A stretch of DNA of 12,068 bases, taken from positions 1 to 12,068 of the forward strand of contig NZ_DIUM01000062.1 of assembly GCF_002423035.1 (NCBI RefSeq). The letters are read 5' to 3'. This DNA comes from Thiocapsa sp. UBA6158 (GTDB lineage Bacteria > Pseudomonadota > Gammaproteobacteria > Chromatiales > Chromatiaceae). The notes beneath the pieces are model-generated. The model was not told the DNA's origin and did no database searches. It saw nothing but the letters and a program-made list of their open reading frames with translations. Positions 1 through 7,618 of the stretch are shown here, piece by piece. Positions within the stretch are counted from its first letter, which is position 1; the number at the start of each line of letters is the position of its first letter. Both the position numbers and the translations under genes were made by a program.

Positions 1-116
1 GGGTGATAGACCACATAGCCTTGGCGCATGAGATTGATCTCGGCGCGCTGCGCTTGTCTGGGCTTGGACTGAACCAGATACCAGCGAGCCGACTCGACGC
101 CTTGCGCCTTGTCCAT
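1..116 (-). CDS. rfaH: RfaH/NusG-family transcription antiterminator (N-terminal 38 codons, runs off the left edge)
   Basis: The first 38 codons are visible, starting at an ATG at 116-114. The peptide contains WYLVQSKPRQAQRAEINL followed by RQGYVVYHP. This is the first beta strand and helix of the NusG N-terminal (NGN) domain, with the W-Y/L-K-Q-RA-L-RQ spacing of RfaH-type paralogs rather than housekeeping NusG. Family knowledge: RfaH binds RNA polymerase paused at ops elements and promotes transcription of long polysaccharide operons; the related UpxY/LoaP proteins do similar jobs. The start codon overlaps the last base of the wecA stop (TGATG), and a GAGG lies 7 nt before the ATG inside the wecA 3' end, so the two genes are probably translationally coupled. 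Its place after a glycan-initiating transferase fits a role in exopolysaccharide or O-antigen expression. The C-terminal KOW domain is outside the window, so RfaH cannot be separated from other specialised NusG paralogs. Confidence 0.75.
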   Translation of the reverse strand, partial: MDKAQGVESARWYLVQSKPRQAQRAEINLMRQGYVVYH

Positions 117-1213
117 CAAGCGGCCTCACTCTCACTCAGGGCAACATGCCCGAGATTCCGCGTGTTTCGTCGCTTTCGGTATGACCAACGCAACACCCGC
201 GGCACGATCCGATGCGACGCGAAGTAGAGACAAACGATCAGGAAAAAGGCATAGAAGAGCGTGGCCTCGGGGATGGATCGTGCCGTTGCCGAAACGCCAA
301 TCGCGGCCATGAGGACGGCGCCCGAAAGGATGACGCGCAGGGTCTTCTTCGAGCATCCGAAGGCGCGCAAAAGGTCATGGTGCAGATGCCGACGATCTGC
401 CGCGAAAGGGGATCGACCGCGCCGCATGCGTCGCGCCATAACACCGAAGGTATCCAAGAGCGGGATAGCGGTCAGCCAGAGGGCAGCTACCGGCGCGATG
501 GCGGACCCGGGGCCTTGCGTGACCTCGATCATCGTCCAGACCACCAGATATCCCATGAGCATGCTCCCGGCATCGCCCAAGAAAACGCGATGTCTCGTCA
601 CTCCGAGGAGCCTCAGGTTATGCACAAGGAACGGCAAGAGTGCGATGCAAATCAAGGCGATCGACAAGCGCGACGTCTCCGCAACCCCGGGCATCGCAAG
701 CACGCCACCCAACGCGATCAACGCGAGCCCGCCGGCGAGCCCGTCCATCCCATCGATCATATTGAAGGCGTTGATCATGCCGACGATCGCGATCATGGTC
801 ACCGGAACGGCCATGATGCCGAGCTCGACCGGACCCGTTCCGAAGATGTCGCCGAGCGAGTCGAGTCGAACATCCGCCCCGAAGATGAGCAGAAGCGCAC
901 TTGTCGACTGACCGGCAAAACGGATGCCGACGCCGAGGTGAAAGCGATCATCCATCACGCCGACGGCGACCAACACTCCGGCGCCAAGGAGCAGGGAAAG
1001 AGCGTGCGAAGACAGCGGAAACCACCACAAGGCGCCCGCCAGGATGCCGCCGTAAATCGCGATCCCCCCGACGACCGGGACCGGTACTGCATGGCGTTTG
1101 CGTCTTTGGTCGGGTCGGTCAACCAAACCAATACGATCGGCAAGTGAATGGAGCACGCGCAGAAGAATCCAGACCATGAGCAAGGTCGACAGCAGGGAGA
1201 CAAGCACCAGCAT
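116..1213 (-). CDS. wecA: WecA/MraY-family undecaprenyl-phosphate sugar-1-phosphate transferase
   Basis: This 365-residue polytopic membrane protein belongs to the polyprenyl-phosphate HexNAc-1-phosphate transferase family, which transfers a sugar-1-phosphate from a UDP-sugar (UDP-GlcNAc for WecA) to undecaprenyl phosphate at the inner face of the cytoplasmic membrane. That starts O-antigen, enterobacterial common antigen or capsule repeat units. Visible signatures are the Asp pair in VMDDRFHLG (D88, D89), NAFNMIDGMDGLAGG (residues 148-162, with D154 and D157), FLGDAGSM (211-218) and the cytoplasmic HLHHD loop (276-280). About ten hydrophobic segments cover residues 1-330, and a basic tail follows (YRKRRNTR). 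Length is normal for WecA. The ATG at 1213 opens directly into the first membrane helix; its ribosome-binding site is weak. The rfaH-like gene overlaps its stop. The family is certain; the exact sugar (GlcNAc, or another as in WbpL/WbcO-type enzymes) is inferred. Confidence 0.88.
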   Translation of the reverse strand: MLVLVSLLSTLLMVWILLRVLHSLADRIGLVDRPDQRRKRHAVPVPVVGGIAIYGGILAGALWWFPLSSHALSLLLGAGVLVAVGVMDDRFHLGVGIRFAGQSTSALLLIFGADVRLDSLGDIFGTGPVELGIMAVPVTMIAIVGMINAFNMIDGMDGLAGGLALIALGGVLAMPGVAETSRLSIALICIALLPFLVHNLRLLGVTRHRVFLGDAGSMLMGYLVVWTMIEVTQGPGSAIAPVAALWLTAIPLLDTFGVMARRMRRGRSPFAADRRHLHHDLLRAFGCSKKTLRVILSGAVLMAAIGVSATARSIPEATLFYAFFLIVCLYFASHRIVPRVLRWSYRKRRNTRNLGHVALSESEAA

Positions 1214-1263
1214 GATTTCGGTCAGGACTCTTCGAGGACGGATCTACGAGTAGACTAATCGGA

Positions 1264-1275
1264 CGGGCTCCCGCC
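1264..1275 (-). promoter_or_regulatory. ops-like element / GC-rich hairpin in the wecA leader
   Basis: The minus strand reads GGCGGGAGCCCG, about 50 nt before the wecA start. It matches the ops element recognised by RfaH (GGCGGTAGCGTG in enterobacteria) at 10 of 12 positions. The flanking bases make an imperfect stem (1261-1277) with a very short loop. With no U-tract after it, it makes a poor intrinsic terminator for the kinase gene upstream. Because an rfaH-like gene sits in the same operon, an antitermination site is conceivable, but a GC-rich genome produces such matches by chance. Confidence 0.25.
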
Positions 1276-1345
1276 CTACAGTAAAGAAATGTGAAGCGGC
1301 GTGACGTTCTCGCATGACACGATGAACATCGGGCGACGACCTTCG

Positions 1346-4300
1346 TCAGTCGCGGGATCCGACAACGACCTTCGCGATCGCGGCCCTCAGAGCGCCGTGA
1401 TCCACGGGTTTGCGCAGCATGAGTGGAGTGTAGGGCAAGGCATCGAGCGAGAAAGCCGACGGGGCTTGGCCCGTCATCAGGATCAACTTCAGATCCGGAA
1501 ATGCCCGCGACAGCGCGAGGTAAAGGGCGGCGCCGTCGAGAACCGGCATCGCCAGATCCGACAACACCAGGTCGAAATCGGCGTCGCGTCGCAAGAGATC
1601 GAGGGCGTCTTGGCCATTCTCGGCAAACGAGACCAGGATGCCGTCCAACATCAGCAATCGCCCGATCGCATCCCTGACACGCGGGTCATCGTCGACGACG
1701 AGAACCCGCAGCAGTGGATGGGGCGAATCGTCGTTCGACGATGCAGGGTCATCGCGCTGGGGAGATCCTTGGATCGCGAGCGGCATCAGGAGTCTGAACT
1801 CGGTGCCCCGACCGGCCTGCGATGACACGGCCAAACCCGCACCGGAGCGCATGACGAACTCCTGCACCATGAACATGCCCAGCCCATGCCCGCGTTGTTT
1901 GGCCTTGGTCGAGAAGAGCGGCTCGAAAAGCCTCTCCAGGACCTCCTCGGCCATTCCGCACCCGGTGTCGACAACCCTGACCTGAACATACTCGCCCGCA
2001 TCGAGTCGACCGACCGGCAGCGCGACGGAATCGTCCCACGCGACGGTCTGTGCGGCGATCAACAGATCTCCGCCATCGGGCATGGCATCGCGCGCGTTCA
2101 GGACGAGGTTCAGCAACGCGGCCTGGAGGAATGCGGAATTACTCATGGCCGCGAGTCCGGGCTCGAGATCCAGACCGATGTTGATCTTGGCCGGGAGCAT
2201 CTGTGTCACGATGCTCACCAGCTCGCGAATCGTCTTCTCGAGCGGCACGCGCTCGAGCACGATGCCGCCGGCGCGACTGAGCGACAGCATGCCCGAGGTG
2301 ACGACCTTCGCTTGACCGAGCGCACTCTGGGTCTCTTCGATGACCTGGGCCACCTCCGGATCGCACTGCTCGTCGCTCAGGATGGCCCCGAGATAATAGA
2401 GGTTGGCGTCGATCACCCCGAGCAGGTTGTTGAAGTCGTGCGCCACGCCGCTCGCCAGATGACCGATGGTCTCGCGCTCCTTCGCGCTGATGAGCACCGC
2501 TTGCAGTTGCTCTTCGTACTGACTTGCAACGATGCGTTGGCCGATCAGTCGAACCAATTCTCGGTCTGGATCCGACAGCTCGCTCAAGTCGGCGCGTCCC
2601 CAAAAACTCATCACCAGGGTACTCGTCCGAGCGTTCGGTCCGGTCCACTGCAACGCCATGCGCACGCAGGAGACGTAGCCTGCCTGCCGAGCCCCATCCG
2701 GCAGCCGGGATCCGGCCAAGAGATGCGGGACACCGGGCTGCGCCGCGTCCGCATCCGGCGTGACGCAGACATCGGGGACAGACACGAGCTGCGAGACATC
2801 GGTGTCCGGATAATATGCGACCGCACGATAGGTCCGGTCCGACCCGATCGCTCCGATGTCGGCGGCATCCAAGCCCAGACCCTCGCATCCCGTCTTCAGG
2901 AGGGCACGCAACTCCTCGGTCGGCGTCAATGCCTGGCTGGCCAAATCGACCAGCGATTCCAGGCTCTTGGTGTAGCGCAGCAACGCCGCTTCGAGCTCGC
3001 GCTGACGCTCGGTCGCGGCCTGAAACTCGGTGATGTCCTCGACCATCGCGAGCACCACGGGCCGCTCGCTGACTCTGCCGGGCAACAGGGCAACCCGCAG
3101 GTCAGCCCAAAGAAACGCACCATCGGCCTTGCGATAGCGTTTGGTCGTTCGATAGAAGTGGCGTTGTCCCGCGATAAGCTCCCGGTACAAGACAAGCTCC
3201 GCCGCCAGATCATCCGGACAGGTCAACTCATCGAAGCGCATCCCGATCAGATCCTCCTGCGCATAGCCGAGAAGGTCGCCGAGCATGCGGTTGGCCAACG
3301 TCAGTCGCCGGTTGGGACCCGAGATCGCGATCCCGATGGGTGAATTCTCGAAAATCGCGCTGAGACGGGCTTCGCTTTCCGCGAGCTGCTCCTGCGCCCG
3401 ATAACGCTCGGTGATATCGACATCCGTGCCACGGTATCCGAGCAGCGTGCCGTCATCGGCGAGGACCGGAGTCGCGTTGGTCAGAACCCAGATCATCGAG
3501 CCGTCGGGGCGAAGGATGGGATTGACATAGTCGATGAAAGGATCCAACCGCGCGGAGCGCTGCAACCCTTCAGACATCACACGATCGCGCATCGTCTCGG
3601 GTGCCAGCTCGAAAAAGTACATGCGGCCGACCAGATCCTCGCTGCGATAGCCCCAGGTGTCCAGGGCCGCAGGACTGACATAGGTGTAAAGACCCTCGGC
3701 GTCCACCTCCCAGGTCACGATCCGGCTCTGCACCGCGAGCTGGTCATAGCGCAGGTTGCTGTCGCGCAGCTCCGAGTAAGTCCGGGCACGCTCGAACGCA
3801 CTCACCAGGATGCTGGCAAAGACCCGCAGGAAGCGAACCTCCGCGTCCGACCAGCCCCGTGGCGCTTGCACCGCATCGAAGCCGACGAAACCGATCAGGC
3901 GCTCAGCCTGCAGCAGGGGCACCAGCACGACCGACAGGATCGCTTGGAACTGAAGGATCTCGCGCTCCGTGGCCCAGGCGTCCGGGAGCTCCGCCACACA
4001 CGGAACCACGACGGCCTGTCCGGACTCCAGAACCTGAATCGAGGCGAAGAAGTGCTCGATCGGAAGCTGCTGCAGATGATCGATCATCGGCTCGATCCCC
4101 GGAGCAACCCACTCGTGACTGTTGCTTATGGTGTCGGAAACGAGATCGAATCGAAACACGTAAGCCCGATCGGATCGGGTAAAGACGCCGAGCCGCTCGA
4201 GTGTTCGGTTGACCAGCGAATCGAGATTCTCGTCGTAGACCCCGACGAAGGCCGAGGCCAGATCGAGGAGCTCGCGCTCGAGCGTCTCGCGCTCGATCAA

Positions 4301-7300
4301 CTCGAGCTCTGCGCGTTTACGCTCGGTGATGTCCTCATGGGTACCGGTCATGCGCAGCGGCCGACCTTGCGCATCGCGCGCCGAGATGCGGCCCTGACTG
4401 TAAACCCAGACCCAATGGCCGTCGCCGTGCAACATCCGTAACTCAACGCGGTAATGTTCGGTCTCGCCGCCGAGATGACGCGCGGTTTCGGCCTCGACTC
4501 GCTCGCGATCATCGGGATGACAGAGTGCCCGCCAAATCTCGATCCTGGTCGGCTCCAAATCCTCGAGACGACGGCCGAACATCTCGGCCCAGCGCGGATT
4601 GAGCGTCAAGGCATTCGTGACGAGATCCCACTCCCAGGTCCCGACCTGTGTCCCGTCGATGATGTCGGCGAGACGGCGACGCTCCTCCGCCAGCGCCAGC
4701 TCGGCGCTCTTACGCTCGGTGATATCTCGGCCGATTCCGACGATCGACTGGATTCGGCCTTCCCCGTCGACAAGAGCGCGATCGAGCCACTGCAACCACC
4801 GCCATCCCTTGACCGTTTCGGCGCGTTGATCGACCAGGCAGGTGTACGGCGGGTGGCGGAGTGCATTCATCGCGGCAGTCGTTGCATCACGATCATCCGG
4901 ATGGACACTCGGCATAAAGTGACGCCCGATCAACCCGGCCTCGTCGCGACCGAAGAGTCTGCAGTAGGATGGACTGACGTACTCGAACCGGCCCACGGCA
5001 TCCGTGCGGACGACCAGATCCTCGATGTTCTCCACGACTAGACGATACCGCTCTTCCTGAGTCCTCAAGGCATCCTCGACTGCGCGCTGCGCGGTGATAT
5101 CCAGTGCAGTTCCGGAGATACGCAAGGGTGTTCCGTCGTCGGCGAAATGCGCGCGACCTTCCGCGCGAAGGATCCTGTGCACACCGTCGGCGCCCAGCAC
5201 CCGATGCTCCACGGCATAAAGACCATCGGGACTGGTCAGGGCCGCCTCCACCGCCGCCCAGACGCGCACGCATTCCTCTTCGGGCACAACCGCATTAAAC
5301 GCCTCCGCACTCGGCGTCACGGCGCCCGGCGCATAACCGAGCAGTCGAAACGCCTCGTCGGACCATTCGATTCGGCCGCTGCTGTAATCGAGATCCCAAC
5401 TGCCCAGATGCGCAGTCGCCTGCGCCTCGCGCAACAGGGTTTCGCTGCGGGCCAGACGCTCCATGGCCTGCTTGACCGCCGTGAGGTTCTGTTGGATGCC
5501 GACGTAGTGCGTGACCTCGCCGCGCGAATCGACCAACGGGGCAAGATTCAGCGCATTCCAGAACAGCGTTCCATCCTTGCGATAATTGCGAATCGTGACC
5601 TGGCAGGGGTTGCCGGCCGCAAGCGCGGCACGGATCGTCGCGCGCTCGCCCTGATCGCGATCGTCGGCCTGAAGGAAACGACAATTCAGACCCAACACCT
5701 CATCGGCACGATAGCCGGTCAACGCCTCAAAGCCCTGATTGACGTAGCTGATACGGTAGTCACAGTCCGCGAGGCGTCGCGCGAGGACGATCCCGGTGCC
5801 GGCCTGCGACAACGCGCCGAGCAGAACATCATGCCGGCGCCGAGTGCGCAGGGTGTCGAATGCCAGCGCGACGAGGTCCGCGGCCGTCTCGAGGATCTCC
5901 GGCACGTCCGCTTCGGGCTCGCGCGAGGGACAAGGTCCGATCGCCAGCACGGCCGCACACCGGCCCTCCCGGGTGATCACGGATGAGCACCACCAGAAGG
6001 CCCCGCCCGTGTCGGAGAGGGTGTCGGTCTGCCGCCGAGCCGCCGCATCCCGAACCGACTCCAAGACAAAGAACCGGCCACCGGCGTCCATCCGGTCGGC
6101 GCCGGCGCGAACCCGTTCGTTCACGCGGCGCTCCAGGGCCGCTCGCTCGTCGGTATCGAGGTCAAAGCCGGCGAAGTGCACGAGTGATTTGGCCGGGCCT
6201 TGCTTGAGCAAGACGCACCGGCATGCCGGGATCATCCCTTCCACCAAGGCACAGAGTCGCTCCGCGGCCGTGCGCTCGTCCTCACCGGGCGCCATCATGC
6301 CGGCCAACATCTGCGCCTGCAGATCGCGTACCGAGCGCAGCCGGATCTGGGTATCGCGCTCGCGCTCGATCGTCGCAAAGCTGTCGGTCAGGCCGCGGAC
6401 CATGACACCGAAGGCATCGGTCAGTGCACGCCCCTCGGCCAAGACGCCGGCAGACGGGATGGTCACGGTCTCGCCGCCGACGATCCGAGCGGGCACGTCG
6501 GCGGCGACCTCCATGAGCTGCTTCAACGGACGCACCAGCAACAGGGCCAATCGATCGGCCAGCAGGATCGCGATCCCGGCGATCACGAGCAGGATCGTCA
6601 GCAAACGCCGCATCACCTCCTGCAGCTCGTCGATCAGGGCCGCCGCGCTGATCTCGATCGACAGGGCCCCGCCGTACGGCGAATCCGCCAGCGGCAGGAT
6701 CATGCGATAGCGCGCCTGCCGCCAGAGTGCCATCCGCGAGGGATACCATTGCGCGGGCAGGAGAATCATCAGATCGTCGGCTGCCGTTCGGGCGACGCCG
6801 ATGTTCGCCGCGGCTGCGTTCTGCCCGAGGTCCTCCGACGGCCCGAGCGGCCGGATCTCAAGCTCGGCATTCTCGGGCAAGGTGTCGCCGAAGAGCCGCG
6901 CCATCGCCTGGACATGGGCCAGGATCTCGGCCCGCTCGAGCGGCGTTGGTGTTGCGCGCGTCTCGAGATTGTGGATCGTGAGCACGCCGAATGTCCTGAG
7001 ACGATCGGCGATATCCTGCTCCAAATGAGCCTTGAGATCGCGATTCTCCAAAGCCACGACGAGGATCGTCGGCAGCAAAAACCCCGAGAGGAAGAGAGTG
7101 AACAACACCTGTCGGGCCGAGAGGCTGCCCGGGCGACGTCTCACCGCGGCCACCACCATGACAATCAGACCGGCCAAGGCCGCGTTCAGGATGCCGTTCA
7201 GGGACTGTTTGACCGCGACCAACAGGGTTTGATGCCAGACCATCCCCATGGCCGCGCGGTAAAACAACAGAACCAACGGGATGCCGATGAAAGTCCAATA

Positions 7301-7618
7301 GAGCGCCACGGAGACACCGAGAACAGGCACCTCGCGACCGTGTCGTCGTGCCTGATCCCGATGCCAGCCGACGAAGGCGGCCTCGGCAAGAAAAATCACC
7401 AGCGTATAGGGGTGATCCCAAAGGAGGTAGCTGTAGGCGCCCGAGGCGAGCGCGACGACCAATCCGGCACGGGTTCCGAGCCAGACAATGGCCAACAAGA
7501 CGGCGATGGACCCGAAGATGATCTGCAGGCCGAAGAAGAGCGAGAGGTTGAAATGGTTGCCGGCTACGGCGAGCGCGGCCAACAGAAGCGTCAGTGCGGC
7601 GGTGCGGAACCGGCTCAC
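1346..7618 (-). CDS. Membrane-bound multi-PAS/GAF hybrid histidine kinase with a LOV domain and C-terminal receiver
   Basis: A 2090-residue sensor kinase. Domains in order, approximate residues: six hydrophobic segments (5-190); probable extracytoplasmic domain (191-336); membrane helix (337-358); HAMP-like linker (359-412); GAF (450-590); LOV-type PAS (598-713, GLNCRFLQ at 643-650); PAS (724-845); PAS (852-970); PAS (978-1100); GAF (1112-1280); PAS (1287-1404); PAS (1412-1531); GAF (1550-1700); HisKA with GHLASGVAHDFNN and phospho-acceptor H1727; HATPase with N-box N1837/N1841, G1 DTGCG (1884-1888), F-box near 1898 and G2 GHGLGM (1910-1915); receiver (1970-2085) with acidic D1976-D1978, acceptor D2021, T2049 and K2070. 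No key catalytic residue is missing. Translation starts at GTG 7618-7616, which overlaps the stop of the REC-EAL-REC gene by 4 nt (GTGA) and opens straight into the membrane module. The reading frame stays open for another 678 nt upstream, but only as arginine-rich shadow sequence inside the neighbouring gene. Inferred role: integrates light or redox and other signals and phosphorylates the neighbouring receivers. Partners and signals are not proven. Confidence 0.93.
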   Translation of the reverse strand: MSRFRTAALTLLLAALAVAGNHFNLSLFFGLQIIFGSIAVLLAIVWLGTRAGLVVALASGAYSYLLWDHPYTLVIFLAEAAFVGWHRDQARRHGREVPVLGVSVALYWTFIGIPLVLLFYRAAMGMVWHQTLLVAVKQSLNGILNAALAGLIVMVVAAVRRRPGSLSARQVLFTLFLSGFLLPTILVVALENRDLKAHLEQDIADRLRTFGVLTIHNLETRATPTPLERAEILAHVQAMARLFGDTLPENAELEIRPLGPSEDLGQNAAAANIGVARTAADDLMILLPAQWYPSRMALWRQARYRMILPLADSPYGGALSIEISAAALIDELQEVMRRLLTILLVIAGIAILLADRLALLLVRPLKQLMEVAADVPARIVGGETVTIPSAGVLAEGRALTDAFGVMVRGLTDSFATIERERDTQIRLRSVRDLQAQMLAGMMAPGEDERTAAERLCALVEGMIPACRCVLLKQGPAKSLVHFAGFDLDTDERAALERRVNERVRAGADRMDAGGRFFVLESVRDAAARRQTDTLSDTGGAFWWCSSVITREGRCAAVLAIGPCPSREPEADVPEILETAADLVALAFDTLRTRRRHDVLLGALSQAGTGIVLARRLADCDYRISYVNQGFEALTGYRADEVLGLNCRFLQADDRDQGERATIRAALAAGNPCQVTIRNYRKDGTLFWNALNLAPLVDSRGEVTHYVGIQQNLTAVKQAMERLARSETLLREAQATAHLGSWDLDYSSGRIEWSDEAFRLLGYAPGAVTPSAEAFNAVVPEEECVRVWAAVEAALTSPDGLYAVEHRVLGADGVHRILRAEGRAHFADDGTPLRISGTALDITAQRAVEDALRTQEERYRLVVENIEDLVVRTDAVGRFEYVSPSYCRLFGRDEAGLIGRHFMPSVHPDDRDATTAAMNALRHPPYTCLVDQRAETVKGWRWLQWLDRALVDGEGRIQSIVGIGRDITERKSAELALAEERRRLADIIDGTQVGTWEWDLVTNALTLNPRWAEMFGRRLEDLEPTRIEIWRALCHPDDRERVEAETARHLGGETEHYRVELRMLHGDGHWVWVYSQGRISARDAQGRPLRMTGTHEDITERKRAELELIERETLERELLDLASAFVGVYDENLDSLVNRTLERLGVFTRSDRAYVFRFDLVSDTISNSHEWVAPGIEPMIDHLQQLPIEHFFASIQVLESGQAVVVPCVAELPDAWATEREILQFQAILSVVLVPLLQAERLIGFVGFDAVQAPRGWSDAEVRFLRVFASILVSAFERARTYSELRDSNLRYDQLAVQSRIVTWEVDAEGLYTYVSPAALDTWGYRSEDLVGRMYFFELAPETMRDRVMSEGLQRSARLDPFIDYVNPILRPDGSMIWVLTNATPVLADDGTLLGYRGTDVDITERYRAQEQLAESEARLSAIFENSPIGIAISGPNRRLTLANRMLGDLLGYAQEDLIGMRFDELTCPDDLAAELVLYRELIAGQRHFYRTTKRYRKADGAFLWADLRVALLPGRVSERPVVLAMVEDITEFQAATERQRELEAALLRYTKSLESLVDLASQALTPTEELRALLKTGCEGLGLDAADIGAIGSDRTYRAVAYYPDTDVSQLVSVPDVCVTPDADAAQPGVPHLLAGSRLPDGARQAGYVSCVRMALQWTGPNARTSTLVMSFWGRADLSELSDPDRELVRLIGQRIVASQYEEQLQAVLISAKERETIGHLASGVAHDFNNLLGVIDANLYYLGAILSDEQCDPEVAQVIEETQSALGQAKVVTSGMLSLSRAGGIVLERVPLEKTIRELVSIVTQMLPAKINIGLDLEPGLAAMSNSAFLQAALLNLVLNARDAMPDGGDLLIAAQTVAWDDSVALPVGRLDAGEYVQVRVVDTGCGMAEEVLERLFEPLFSTKAKQRGHGLGMFMVQEFVMRSGAGLAVSSQAGRGTEFRLLMPLAIQGSPQRDDPASSNDDSPHPLLRVLVVDDDPRVRDAIGRLLMLDGILVSFAENGQDALDLLRRDADFDLVLSDLAMPVLDGAALYLALSRAFPDLKLILMTGQAPSAFSLDALPYTPLMLRKPVDHGALRAAIAKVVVGSRD
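5480..5827 (-). other. LOV photosensory domain within the hybrid kinase
   Basis: Residues 598-713 of the kinase form a PAS domain with the LOV signature GLNCRFLQ. The adduct-forming cysteine is C646 (codon 5681-5683, TGT). Measured from that cysteine, all flavin contacts of oat phototropin LOV2 are at the same spacing: R at +1, Q at +4, R at +17 (R663), N at +32 (N678), N at +42 (N688), and the signalling glutamine at +63 (Q709). The segments NYRKDGTLFWN and HYVGIQ are typical of LOV domains. Known behaviour of such domains is FMN binding and blue-light cysteinyl-flavin adduct formation. Photoactivity here is inferred from residue conservation. The other five PAS domains in the protein lack this cysteine motif. 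Confidence 0.9.

Noticed and set aside
212..1147. Long open frames on the plus strand opposite wecA
   Set aside because: They are antisense to a gene with clear family motifs and translate to basic, low-complexity protein, as expected of shadow frames in GC-rich DNA.
1261..1277. Intrinsic terminator for the kinase gene
   Set aside because: The stem is imperfect with a very short loop, and no T-tract follows on the minus strand, so I list it only as an ops-like or hairpin element.
1886..3343. A 485-codon plus-strand open frame opposite the kinase gene
   Set aside because: It lies opposite the PAS, GAF and HisKA coding region, shows no recognisable domain, and has shadow-frame composition.
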